The position numbers and the translations under genes are program-made. A stretch of DNA of 12,752 bases, taken from assembly GCA_013813755.1 (NCBI GenBank), contig JACCRD010000098.1, positions 1-12,752 on the forward strand. Direction: 5' to 3'. Below are positions 7,083 to 12,752 of the stretch, one piece after another. The notes beneath the pieces are model-generated. The model searched no databases. It worked only from the letters and a program-made list of their open reading frames with translations, and was not told the origin of the DNA. Each line of letters opens with the position of its first letter. The stretch's first letter is position 1. The DNA comes from Acidobacteriota bacterium. GTDB taxonomy: Bacteria; Acidobacteriota; Blastocatellia; Pyrinomonadales; Pyrinomonadaceae.

Positions 7083-8330
7083 TCAAGATTTCATTCTGAT
7101 CATTTTTCGACGCAGAAAATCTAAAGCGGCTTGGCTCGCCCGCCAGCGAATCAAATGACGGTCGCCCGGCAAATTCAATTTGATGTATTTTACCTCCTCT
7201 TGACTGGCGTAACCGATAAAAACCAAACCAACCGGTTTCTCTTCTGTTCCGCCCGCCGGACCGGCGATTCCGGTAACTGAAATTGCAAAATCCGTCTCGC
7301 TTTGTTCAAGTAAATTTTTTGCCATTGCTTCAGCGACTTCAGCGCTGACGGCTCCAAATTTTTCAATCAAATCAGAAGGAACATTTAATGTGCGAATTTT
7401 TGCCGTGTTCGCATAAGCGACAACGCCTTCAACAAAAAATTTTGAAGAACCGGGGATTTCTGTCAGCCTTTGCGCGATCAAACCGCCCGTGCAGCTTTCC
7501 GCCACACTGAGGGTTTTTTCGCTTTCGATTAGAAGCCGTCCGACAACCTCTTCCATTAATTCGCCGTTGACGGAAAAAACCGCGATGCCGAGTTTTGCAA
7601 CTATTTTGTCAGCTAAATCCTTGAGCATTTGATCGGCTTCGTCTTCATTTTTGCCCTGCGCGGTTAATTGAATTTCCACTTCCGAGCGATTAAAAAGTGT
7701 TGAAGTCTGCGGATTTTTATACTGCGTGTAAACGGGCGCGATTATTTCGTCAATCGCCGATTCGCCCATTCCCGTTACTCTTAAAACCTTACGTTTGACG
7801 AAAATTTCGCCGGCTGTTTGTTTGAGTTTTGGAAGAACAAAATTTTCAAACATCGGCTTTAACTCTCGGGGCGGTCCGGGCAGAATAATCAAATATTTAT
7901 TATCTATTTCGACTGCCATTCCGGGAGCCGACCCGTTTGGATTCGGCAAAACGTCTCCATCCTCGATAATAAACGCCTGGCGTTTATTTATTTCCGGCAT
8001 TTCACGGTTCATTTTCAGGAATTTTTTAGAAATGCTGGCAAGAATATCTTCTCGAAAAATTAATTTTCTGCCAATTGCCTCCGCCGAAATTTTTCGCGTA
8101 ATATCGTCTTCAGTCGGACCCAGTCCGCCGGTTGTAATCACTATGTCAGAACGACTTATAGCGTCTTTAATTGTTTCCTTAAGTCGAAGTTCATCGTCAC
8201 CGACGATAATTTTCAACTTCACTTCGATCCCGATTTCATTAAGCTTTTCGGTCAGCCAGAGGCTGTTGGTATCAGTTTTTGTTGGAGTGAGAAGTTCTGA
8301 GCCAATCGCGATAATTTCAGCGGAGAGCAT
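7083..8330 (-). CDS. cinA: CinA family protein: COG1058 domain plus C-terminal PncC-type NMN amidohydrolase domain
   Basis: At 415 aa this is a full-length CinA. The N-terminal molybdopterin-binding-like domain (1 to about 170) has the start AEIIAIGSELL, ITTGGLGPTEDDITR (65-79) and LPGPPRELKPM (150-160). In characterised CinA proteins this domain has ADP-ribose pyrophosphatase-type activity. The C-terminal domain (about 255-415) carries VAESCTGGLIAQRLT (276-290) with nucleophile Ser279, VVAYANTAK (303-311) and VTGIAGPAGGTEEKPVG (352-368), typical of nicotinamide-nucleotide deamidase. Together they point to NAD salvage and pyridine-nucleotide clean-up in the cytoplasm. It is last in the five-gene run, 55 nt after the membrane/TPR-like gene. 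No Shine-Dalgarno site precedes the ATG. All key motifs are intact. Confidence 0.96.
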   Translation of the reverse strand: MLSAEIIAIGSELLTPTKTDTNSLWLTEKLNEIGIEVKLKIIVGDDELRLKETIKDAISRSDIVITTGGLGPTEDDITRKISAEAIGRKLIFREDILASISKKFLKMNREMPEINKRQAFIIEDGDVLPNPNGSAPGMAVEIDNKYLIILPGPPRELKPMFENFVLPKLKQTAGEIFVKRKVLRVTGMGESAIDEIIAPVYTQYKNPQTSTLFNRSEVEIQLTAQGKNEDEADQMLKDLADKIVAKLGIAVFSVNGELMEEVVGRLLIESEKTLSVAESCTGGLIAQRLTEIPGSSKFFVEGVVAYANTAKIRTLNVPSDLIEKFGAVSAEVAEAMAKNLLEQSETDFAISVTGIAGPAGGTEEKPVGLVFIGYASQEEVKYIKLNLPGDRHLIRWRASQAALDFLRRKMIRMKS

Positions 8331-8385
8331 ATTTTGATGAAGATTGATAAATGTAAATTGTTAAATCAAAAAACTGCCTGAATGA

Positions 8386-9273
8386 TCATTGTTTTCGGTC
8401 ATAAATATCGTGCAGAACTTCCGAAATCGGCTTGCGATTAACAAACGGATCGGCATTCGGCTCTTCTGTCATTCGTTTATTTTGAGTATTTCTGTTTTCA
8501 AAATTTTGAGTGTTGATCTGTTCCGAATGATTTCTGCCGTTTTGTGAAGCAAATTCTTCCGAATTTTGGACTACGCTTTTCGGCGCCGCATTGTCCGCAT
8601 TTACAATGGCAAGTTTATCGAGCTGCGCTTTTTGTTCAAGCATTGCCTGTTCTTTTTTGCCTTCGAGTTCTTTTAACTGAAGACGACTGTTTTCCAAAAT
8701 AATTTTCCCGCGATTTCGACGGGCGCGTTCGAGGGCGCGGACAGCGCTGGAAGTTTGCGGGGCTTCTGACGGTTCGCGTTCTATTTTTCGTAGAATCCGG
8801 GCGTAATTGCGCAGATCCGGTGAAGGATAAACGTAGGAAGATTCATCCGCCTTTTCATTTTCGGTAACGTAAGCCAGATGGCTGATCGCCGATTTATGAT
8901 CGCCGATTTTGTTGTAGAGCGCGCCCAGAGTAAAATAAACGAGCGGCGGCGCGCCGTTCATCATTTGCAAAATGCGTTCGCCGCGAACGATTACTTCCTG
9001 CACTTCAAAACCGAACCAGCGACGCTCGTCATCACGCAAAACTTCGTTTGCCGACAGATAAAATTCAAAAACTTCTCGCGTCCCATTTCGTGAGGGTTGC
9101 GAGAATGTTTTCCACAAAAAATAAGCAAATATTCCAAAGAAAAATATTACAAACATTGGGAAACCTGCGATATAGAGCATTGTGCCAATCAAACCGAACG
9201 CCAGCGCATATTGCGAGTTTTCTTTTAGCGCCCCTGATTTTCTTTTCTGTAATTTGTTATCCACGCTTTTCAA
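8386..9273 (-). CDS. Membrane-anchored protein with TPR-like and coiled-coil regions
   Basis: I do not recognise a named family. Residues 1-20 are basic and polar. Residues 22-54 are strongly hydrophobic, enough for two short transmembrane helices or a hairpin broken at GFP (37-39). A soluble part follows. LVYFTLGALYNKIGDHKSAISHL (111-133) reads like one TPR helix pair. Residues 178-222 are rich in Arg, Glu, Lys and Gln and look like a coiled coil. A Asn/Gln/Glu-rich, probably disordered tail ends in KPISEVLHDIYDRKQ, which may be a short conserved motif. The start is uncertain: TTG at 9273 overlaps a perfect palindrome, GTG at 9264 is an alternative, and neither has a Shine-Dalgarno site. It sits 23 nt after the ferredoxin-domain gene. 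A scaffold or assembly role is possible but unproven. Confidence 0.6.
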   Translation of the reverse strand: MKSVDNKLQKRKSGALKENSQYALAFGLIGTMLYIAGFPMFVIFFFGIFAYFLWKTFSQPSRNGTREVFEFYLSANEVLRDDERRWFGFEVQEVIVRGERILQMMNGAPPLVYFTLGALYNKIGDHKSAISHLAYVTENEKADESSYVYPSPDLRNYARILRKIEREPSEAPQTSSAVRALERARRNRGKIILENSRLQLKELEGKKEQAMLEQKAQLDKLAIVNADNAAPKSVVQNSEEFASQNGRNHSEQINTQNFENRNTQNKRMTEEPNADPFVNRKPISEVLHDIYDRKQ

Positions 9274-9294
9274 AAAGTTTTTATAAAAACTTTT
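9273..9294. repeat. Perfect 22-nt AT-rich palindrome
   Basis: The sequence AAAAGTTTTTA followed by its exact reverse complement TAAAAACTTTT fills nearly the whole 23-nt gap between the ferredoxin-domain gene and the membrane/TPR gene. It has no loop, so it suits dimeric protein binding better than an RNA hairpin, although an AT-rich attenuating stem is also possible. Confidence 0.6.
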
Positions 9295-9296
9295 GA

Positions 9297-9932
9297 TTAA
9301 ACTTCTGCGGTATCACTATTTTTTGAATCTGGCTGATCTTTTGACGATTTCGTTTGAGAATCATCCACATTCGTTTTTTTCGTATTTTCTTTATGTTCAT
9401 TTGGGCGCGTCGCGTTTTTGGCATCGGCATCCATCTTTAACCCGAACTGCGCGAGGACATCCATCATTTTTCCAAGCACCGCGGAAGGCGAATTAAGGAT
9501 AAACGAAAATGTTTCGCCCAGAGCGATTGCTTCGAGCTGGACAAGCGACGCTATTTTTTTTTCGAGCGGAAATTCTTCAAACTGCTTTCGATACTCTTCC
9601 GCCATTTCTTCGTCTTTCGGTTTTTCTTCTTTCTTTTTTTTGCTGGTCATTGCGACAACTTCTCCCGATTTTTCAAATTTTACTTGGCACGAAAGGCGTT
9701 CGCGGTTTTTGCGCCGACTTACCGACAGCTGTTTAATCTCGGCGCCGGTCGGTTCGCTCAGAAACTCTATTCCGTGTGTGATTCGCATTTCGCATGAATC
9801 ACATTCCCCGATTCTTCCGCATTCGGCTTCAACTTCGATACCCAAACGCCGCGCCGCGTCAAATAAATATGTTCCGACGGCAACCACACCGTCTCTGTTT
9901 TCCCGCTCAAATTTTATTTCAGCTTCTGTCAT
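9297..9932 (-). CDS. 2Fe-2S ferredoxin-domain protein with C-terminal extension
   Basis: The N-terminal domain (1 to about 95) is a [2Fe-2S] ferredoxin fold. Cys38, Cys44 and Cys47 are in AECGRIGECDSC and the fourth ligand Cys82 is in RLSCQV, giving C-x5-C-x2-C-x34-C. This spacing matches adrenodoxin-like ferredoxins and the ferredoxin domain of reductive activators. A Lys/Glu-rich linker (96-112) follows. Then comes a helical segment EYRKQFEEFPLEKKIASL (113-130) running on to FGLKMD (163-168), with amphipathic character and no family I can name. From about 169 to the end the chain is polar and probably disordered. It should be a cytosolic electron carrier or sensor. It follows fur by 27 nt, so an iron- or redox-linked role is reasonable inference. 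The ATG at 9932 has no Shine-Dalgarno site. Confidence 0.8.
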   Translation of the reverse strand: MTEAEIKFERENRDGVVAVGTYLFDAARRLGIEVEAECGRIGECDSCEMRITHGIEFLSEPTGAEIKQLSVSRRKNRERLSCQVKFEKSGEVVAMTSKKKKEEKPKDEEMAEEYRKQFEEFPLEKKIASLVQLEAIALGETFSFILNSPSAVLGKMMDVLAQFGLKMDADAKNATRPNEHKENTKKTNVDDSQTKSSKDQPDSKNSDTAEV

Positions 9933-9939
9933 AATTATT

Positions 9940-9971
9940 TTTAAACACTGACATTATATTTAAACACTGAC
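9940..9971. repeat. 13-bp direct repeat at the end of fur
   Basis: TTTAAACACTGAC (plus-strand reading) occurs at 9940-9952 and 9959-9971, with a period of 19 nt. The second copy contains the fur stop codon. The first lies just upstream of the ferredoxin-domain start. It may be a small tandem duplication or paired binding sites. Confidence 0.5.
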
Positions 9972-10481
9972 CACCGATTTTACGCGAATCTTTGGCTGCG
10001 CGCCTGGTGCCGCACGGTGTAGAGAGTTTTCCTTCGCCTGGCATTCCGCGCACACACCCAAAATGCGCAGAGAGTGGTGCGTCAATTTGAAACCGAATTT
10101 ATTCGCCATCAACTCCTGCAGAGCTTCGAGTTCCGCCGAGAAAAATTCGATAACTTCGCCGCATTCGGTGCAAATCATATGATCGTGATGCTCTAAATTG
10201 TAATGATGTTCGTAGTATGTTTTACCATCTCCGAACCGAACTTCGCGGGCGAGACCGGCTTCGGTCAAAAGTTTCAGAGTGCGATAAACGGTCGTGTGTC
10301 CGATGCTCGAATCCTCTTTTTGGATAAACCAATACAAATCTTCGCTCGACAGATGTTCTTCGGTGCGCAGGAAAATCTCCAGAATCAAATCTCTCTGCGC
10401 GGTGCGCCGCAAACCTGACTTTTGAATATGTTCAAGGAAAATTTGCTTTTCCTTCTGAAAGTCCTTTTCTTTGACCGTCAT
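9960..10481 (-). CDS. Fur-family metal-responsive transcriptional regulator
   Basis: The winged-helix DNA-binding domain covers about 12-90. GLRRTAQRDLILEIF (23-37) is the classic N-terminal helix region and SSIGHTTVYRTLKLLTEAGL (58-77) the recognition region. The metal-sensing dimerisation domain has EHHDHMICTECGEVIEF (97-113), with His98, His99, Asp100, His101, Cys104 and Cys107. A second pair, Cys144 and Cys147 in GVCAECQ, completes a structural Cys4 zinc site. At 173 aa it is longer than the usual 140-150, through a roughly 25-residue basic tail after the zinc site. The sequence alone does not separate Fur, PerR and Zur; the His/Asp pattern is shared. It lies 48 nt after the DUF2520 gene, with a dyad (10499-10517) 18 nt upstream of its ATG that could mediate autoregulation. 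No Shine-Dalgarno site. Confidence 0.93.
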   Translation of the reverse strand: MTVKEKDFQKEKQIFLEHIQKSGLRRTAQRDLILEIFLRTEEHLSSEDLYWFIQKEDSSIGHTTVYRTLKLLTEAGLAREVRFGDGKTYYEHHYNLEHHDHMICTECGEVIEFFSAELEALQELMANKFGFKLTHHSLRILGVCAECQAKENSLHRAAPGAQPKIRVKSVVSV

Positions 10482-10498
10482 AATCGAATGTTTTTCAG

Positions 10499-10517
10499 TG
10501 TAATTACTTGATTTACA
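10499..10517. promoter_or_regulatory. 19-nt dyad upstream of fur, possible Fur-family operator
   Basis: TGTAA and TTACA form inverted 5-bp arms around 9 nt, with one more matching pair inside (positions 7 and 13), for a total of 19 nt. It ends 18 nt before the fur ATG. Length and placement suit a Fur, Zur or PerR box; the core does not match a consensus exactly. Confidence 0.35.
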
Positions 10518-10529
10518 TTTAATTTTATT

Positions 10530-11414
10530 TTAACACTTGATATTTTTTTTCGCCAACAGCATTTTATTTTGCATTTCGGCGATATTTTTTTGGTCGACTC
10601 CGCGCACTTCTGCTAGATGCAGCGAGCGAAATCCGAGTTGCAGATAGACTTCCAGAATGTCTCTGGAAACGGTTTCCTTTATTATTTGCAGATGATTTTC
10701 CAAAGTTTTAACATCAACCCGCGCGAATGTGCCGGTTAAAGCCTCAGAAGTGTTTTGTGTATTCAGATTTTCGACTGTGCTTTTAACGAGCGGCATCAAC
10801 ATTTTCCGCGCTTCAGTTTCGTCCAGACCGCATCTGGTCAGCATCTCGATGGCAACATCAATTAATGCCACAAGATGACCGCACGCCGTAACTGCCGATG
10901 CGTGATACAAAATTTTATATTCGGTTTTGACTGAAAAAGATTTTCCGCCTAAATCAAGCACTATTTTCTCCGCGATTAAAACCGCTTCCGGGTCGCCTTC
11001 GACACAAAAATAAGCGTCCGCAAAATGTTCCGCGCCCGTTACCGCCTCGCTGATCGAGACGAGGGGGTGAATCGAGCCGACTCTGCATCCGATCTCATTT
11101 AACACTTTTAAGTCTTTCGAGGAAAGCGAGCCGCTGGTGTGAAAAACATATGGCTGACCGCGCAGCTTTTTGGCTAACTCTCCGGCGACTTTTTCAATTT
11201 CAGAATCGCCGGTCGTTATAAATATTATTTCCGAATTAATCTGAGAGTAATCGTTTACAAATAATTCTTTGGGCGGCGCATTCAAAAATTGTGCAACGTT
11301 CAATTCCTTTCTATTTCTGAAAAACAAATTTTCAATTTTATATTTTTTTTTTGCCAGAGCAATCGTCAACGCCCCTCCAACCCTTCCGACACCAATAATT
11401 GAAACACTTTTCAT
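10530..11414 (-). CDS. Rossmann-like and DUF2520 domain-containing protein
   Basis: The 294-aa protein starts with a dinucleotide-binding fold, GVGRVGGAL (8-16), followed by FITTGDSEI (65-73) and VFHTSGSLSS (90-99). SIHPLVSISEA (114-124) is typical of the family. The C-terminal all-helical half has YHASAVTACGHLVALIDVA (170-188) and EALTGTFARVD (224-234), the hallmarks of DUF2520 (PF10728). The overall plan resembles 6-phosphogluconate or ketopantoate reductase-type NAD(P)-dependent enzymes, but the natural substrate of this family is not settled. It is the first gene of the five-gene run with fur, so it may set that operon's promoter. AAGAG lies only 1 nt before the ATG, too close for good ribosome binding. 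TATTTT lies 9 nt upstream as a -10 candidate. The family call is firm; function unknown. Confidence 0.9.
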   Translation of the reverse strand: MKSVSIIGVGRVGGALTIALAKKKYKIENLFFRNRKELNVAQFLNAPPKELFVNDYSQINSEIIFITTGDSEIEKVAGELAKKLRGQPYVFHTSGSLSSKDLKVLNEIGCRVGSIHPLVSISEAVTGAEHFADAYFCVEGDPEAVLIAEKIVLDLGGKSFSVKTEYKILYHASAVTACGHLVALIDVAIEMLTRCGLDETEARKMLMPLVKSTVENLNTQNTSEALTGTFARVDVKTLENHLQIIKETVSRDILEVYLQLGFRSLHLAEVRGVDQKNIAEMQNKMLLAKKNIKC

Positions 11415-11423
11415 ACTCTTAAA

Positions 11424-11452
11424 AAAATAAGTTAAACCAAAAAATAAAACAA
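11424..11452 (-). promoter_or_regulatory. Candidate promoter for the DUF2520-fur-ferredoxin-TPR-cinA run
   Basis: TTGTTT (11447-11452), a 17-nt spacer and TATTTT (11424-11429) end 9 nt before the ATG at 11414, implying a near-leaderless message. The region is AT-rich, so chance matches are likely. Confidence 0.25.
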
Positions 11453-11502
11453 ACCATCTAATTTTTATGCCTGGAAAAAATACTGATTAATATTCTTAAA
11501 AA

Positions 11503-11550
11503 TCGACCCGGCGTGCGGCAAGTTCTTTAAGCGTCGAGACTTAATTTTTT
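11503..11550 (+). other. GC-richer element with possible stem and T-run in an AT-rich intergenic region
   Basis: In an otherwise AT-rich gap, TCGAC (11503-11507) and GTCGA (11533-11537) are inverted, CCG/CGG flank GCGTG inside, and TTAAG (11527-11531) can pair with CTTAA (11540-11544) before T6 (11545-11550). The alternatives overlap and each is short, so a structured RNA or terminator is only possible. Confidence 0.2.
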
Positions 11551-11607
11551 GTAATTTATTTAATAAGTTTTCACAACTTAATTTTGCTAATCGGCATCAG
11601 AATAATA

Positions 11608-11637
11608 TTGCTTTTACAAGTTAAATAAAGATAAAAT
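11608..11637 (+). promoter_or_regulatory. Candidate promoter for the M48 peptidase gene
   Basis: TTGCTT (11608-11613), an 18-nt spacer and TAAAAT (11632-11637) would start transcription near 11644. That leaves a leader of about 30 nt that includes the AGGAGG site. Confidence 0.4.
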
Positions 11638-11664
11638 TTTTAAACTATCGAAAAGGATTCGTTC

Positions 11665-11670
11665 AGGAGG
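11665..11670 (+). promoter_or_regulatory. Strong Shine-Dalgarno site (AGGAGG)
   Basis: AGGAGG with a 4-nt spacer (CAAA) precedes the ATG at 11675 and fixes the start of the M48 peptidase. Confidence 0.85.
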
Positions 11671-11674
11671 CAAA

Positions 11675-12752
11675 ATGCGAAAAGGTTCAATTCGTAAATT
11701 TAGTGCGTTTTTAGCGCTTTCAGCCATTTGGTTCAGCGCTTTATCATTTTATCCGGCGAGCATCGCGGCGCAGACGACAGCGGAAAAGGCGGAAAAAAAA
11801 TCGAGTAAAAAAGATAAAAAGAAAGAAGATCAGAATAAAGAGAAAGCAGTTTCACAAGTCCAACCGAACACCAGCAAAATACTTTCTCAAAAAGAAGATC
11901 CGGCGTTAATCGGCAAGCGGAAGATTAACGGCGGTTCGGACAAATTTTTCGGCTGGCTCGGCGGTTCGCAGGAAAAGGAAGTCGCGCTCGGTAGAATGCT
12001 TTCAATCGAAGTTGAACAGCAGGCAAAGCTTGTTGAGGATCCGATTGTAACTGAATATGTCAATCGCGTCGGTCAAAATATTGTTCTTCACTCTGATTCA
12101 AAAATTCCTTTTACGATTAAGGTGATTGACAGCGATGAAGTCAATGCTTTTGCCCTTCCGGGCGGTTTTTTCTATGTCAACAAAGGTTTGATTTTAGCTG
12201 CCGATAACGAATCTGAACTCGCCGGCGTGATGTCGCACGAAATCGCGCACGTCGCGGCGCGGCACGCGATGGAAAATCAGGGTAAAGCCAGCGCATTGAA
12301 TTATGGAATGCTTGCCGGCATTATCTTCGGCGGCGGAATCATCAGCTCGGTTCTACAGAACGCGGGCGGAATTACCGGCGCGCTGGCGATGCTGAAATTC
12401 AGCCGCGGCGCGGAAGAAGAAGCTGATAAACTCGGCGTGCAGTATCTTTACGCATCCGGATATGATCCGACTTCGATGTCCACGATGTTCGAAAAACTGG
12501 CTTCCAAGAACAAGAAAAAACCTGGTTCTGTAAAAAAACTTTTCTCGTCGCATCCGCAATCAATCGAACGTCGGGATTCGAGTTTGGCATTGGTGGCGCG
12601 TTTTCCTGAACAGGAAGAATATGTTATCAGCACTTCCGAATTCCAGCGCGTCAAAGCACATCTGATGCGTCTGACAAATTCCAAAGCTCTGGTGAGCGGC
12701 GATTTCGACGAAGGCGAACCCGGAAAACCAACTCTTAAACGTCGTCAGCCAG
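11675..12752 (+). CDS. Secreted M48 family zinc metallopeptidase (BepA/YfgC-like), cut by window edge
   Basis: The frame is open for 359 codons to the right edge, so the C-terminus is missing. Residues 1-32 form a signal peptide: basic start MRKGSIRK, hydrophobic core, and a plausible cleavage at IAAQ. A very Lys/Glu-rich linker (38-58) follows. The catalytic domain has VNAFALPGGFFYVNKGLI (156-173), the zinc site HEIAH (188-192, with catalytic Glu189) and GAEEEADKLG (245-254), where Glu247 is the likely third ligand in an ExxxD arrangement. An Ala/Gly/Ile-rich helix region (205-240) lies between. SSHPQSIERR (291-300) is also typical of the family. Members act in the periplasm on outer-membrane or secreted proteins; BepA assists outer-membrane protein assembly and quality control. 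The wording of the catalytic core closely resembles acidobacterial homologues as I remember them. Start and reading frame are supported by AGGAGG and the signal peptide. Confidence 0.93.
   Translation, partial: MRKGSIRKFSAFLALSAIWFSALSFYPASIAAQTTAEKAEKKSSKKDKKKEDQNKEKAVSQVQPNTSKILSQKEDPALIGKRKINGGSDKFFGWLGGSQEKEVALGRMLSIEVEQQAKLVEDPIVTEYVNRVGQNIVLHSDSKIPFTIKVIDSDEVNAFALPGGFFYVNKGLILAADNESELAGVMSHEIAHVAARHAMENQGKASALNYGMLAGIIFGGGIISSVLQNAGGITGALAMLKFSRGAEEEADKLGVQYLYASGYDPTSMSTMFEKLASKNKKKPGSVKKLFSSHPQSIERRDSSLALVARFPEQEEYVISTSEFQRVKAHLMRLTNSKALVSGDFDEGEPGKPTLKRRQP

Noticed and set aside
9953..9958. TATAAT between fur and the ferredoxin-domain gene as a promoter
   Set aside because: No matching -35 is found at 17-18 nt and the genes are closely spaced; it may be chance in AT-rich sequence.
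12353..12684. Three minus-strand open frames opposite the M48 gene
   Set aside because: They are antisense to the conserved catalytic and downstream region of the peptidase and show no recognisable features.
1..12752. Mobile element, CRISPR or defence island
   Set aside because: There is no transposase, integrase, repeat-spacer array, tRNA-flanked junction or recognisable defence gene; nearly all genes belong to conserved chromosomal families.

Overview
This window looks like ordinary chromosome from a Gram-negative (diderm) bacterium. LpxC, the committed enzyme of lipid A synthesis, is complete here and points to an outer membrane. The secreted M48 peptidase, the reprolysin-like secreted protein and the overall gene styles resemble Acidobacteriota, perhaps Blastocatellia. 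That placement is inference from remembered family style, not from a search. Base composition is moderate (below 50% GC by eye), with AT-rich intergenic gaps. I see no rRNA, tRNA, CRISPR array, insertion sequence, integrase or phage gene.

Layout, left to right. (1) Three minus-strand genes at 2382-1 form a likely operon: an unrecognised 195-aa protein with a degenerate zincin-like segment, an ATP-grasp ligase-like protein, and the start of a secreted protein that runs off the left edge. (2) lpxC lies on the plus strand behind a roughly 250-bp AT-rich divergent region. (3) A converging minus-strand pair follows: an APH(6)/hydroxyurea-type small-molecule kinase, then gnd (6-phosphogluconate dehydrogenase) 8 nt later. 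This gnd carries a roughly 70-residue insertion. (4) A PLP-dependent threonine/serine dehydratase diverges from the kinase, with only 41 nt between the two start codons. (5) A five-gene minus-strand run occupies 11414-7083: a Rossmann/DUF2520 protein, a Fur-family regulator, a 2Fe-2S ferredoxin-domain protein with an uncharacterised C-terminal region, a membrane/TPR-like protein and CinA. Gaps are 23-55 nt, so it is probably one transcription unit. (6) A 260-bp divergent intergenic region leads to a secreted M48 zinc metallopeptidase on the plus strand that runs off the right edge.

Functionally the window mixes housekeeping roles: outer-membrane lipid synthesis, pentose phosphate pathway, amino-acid deamination, nucleotide repair/salvage and envelope proteolysis. 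The most suggestive context is the Fur regulator next to a small iron-sulfur protein, with a 19-nt dyad just upstream of fur. Only two starts, both of exported proteins, have strong Shine-Dalgarno sequences. Several others have a -10-like box 7-9 nt before the ATG, which suggests leaderless or near-leaderless transcripts. I did not find convincing evidence of a new defence or mobile system. The candidates worth a look are the ATP-grasp/195-aa pair, the fused ferredoxin, the gnd insertion and the regulatory dyads.
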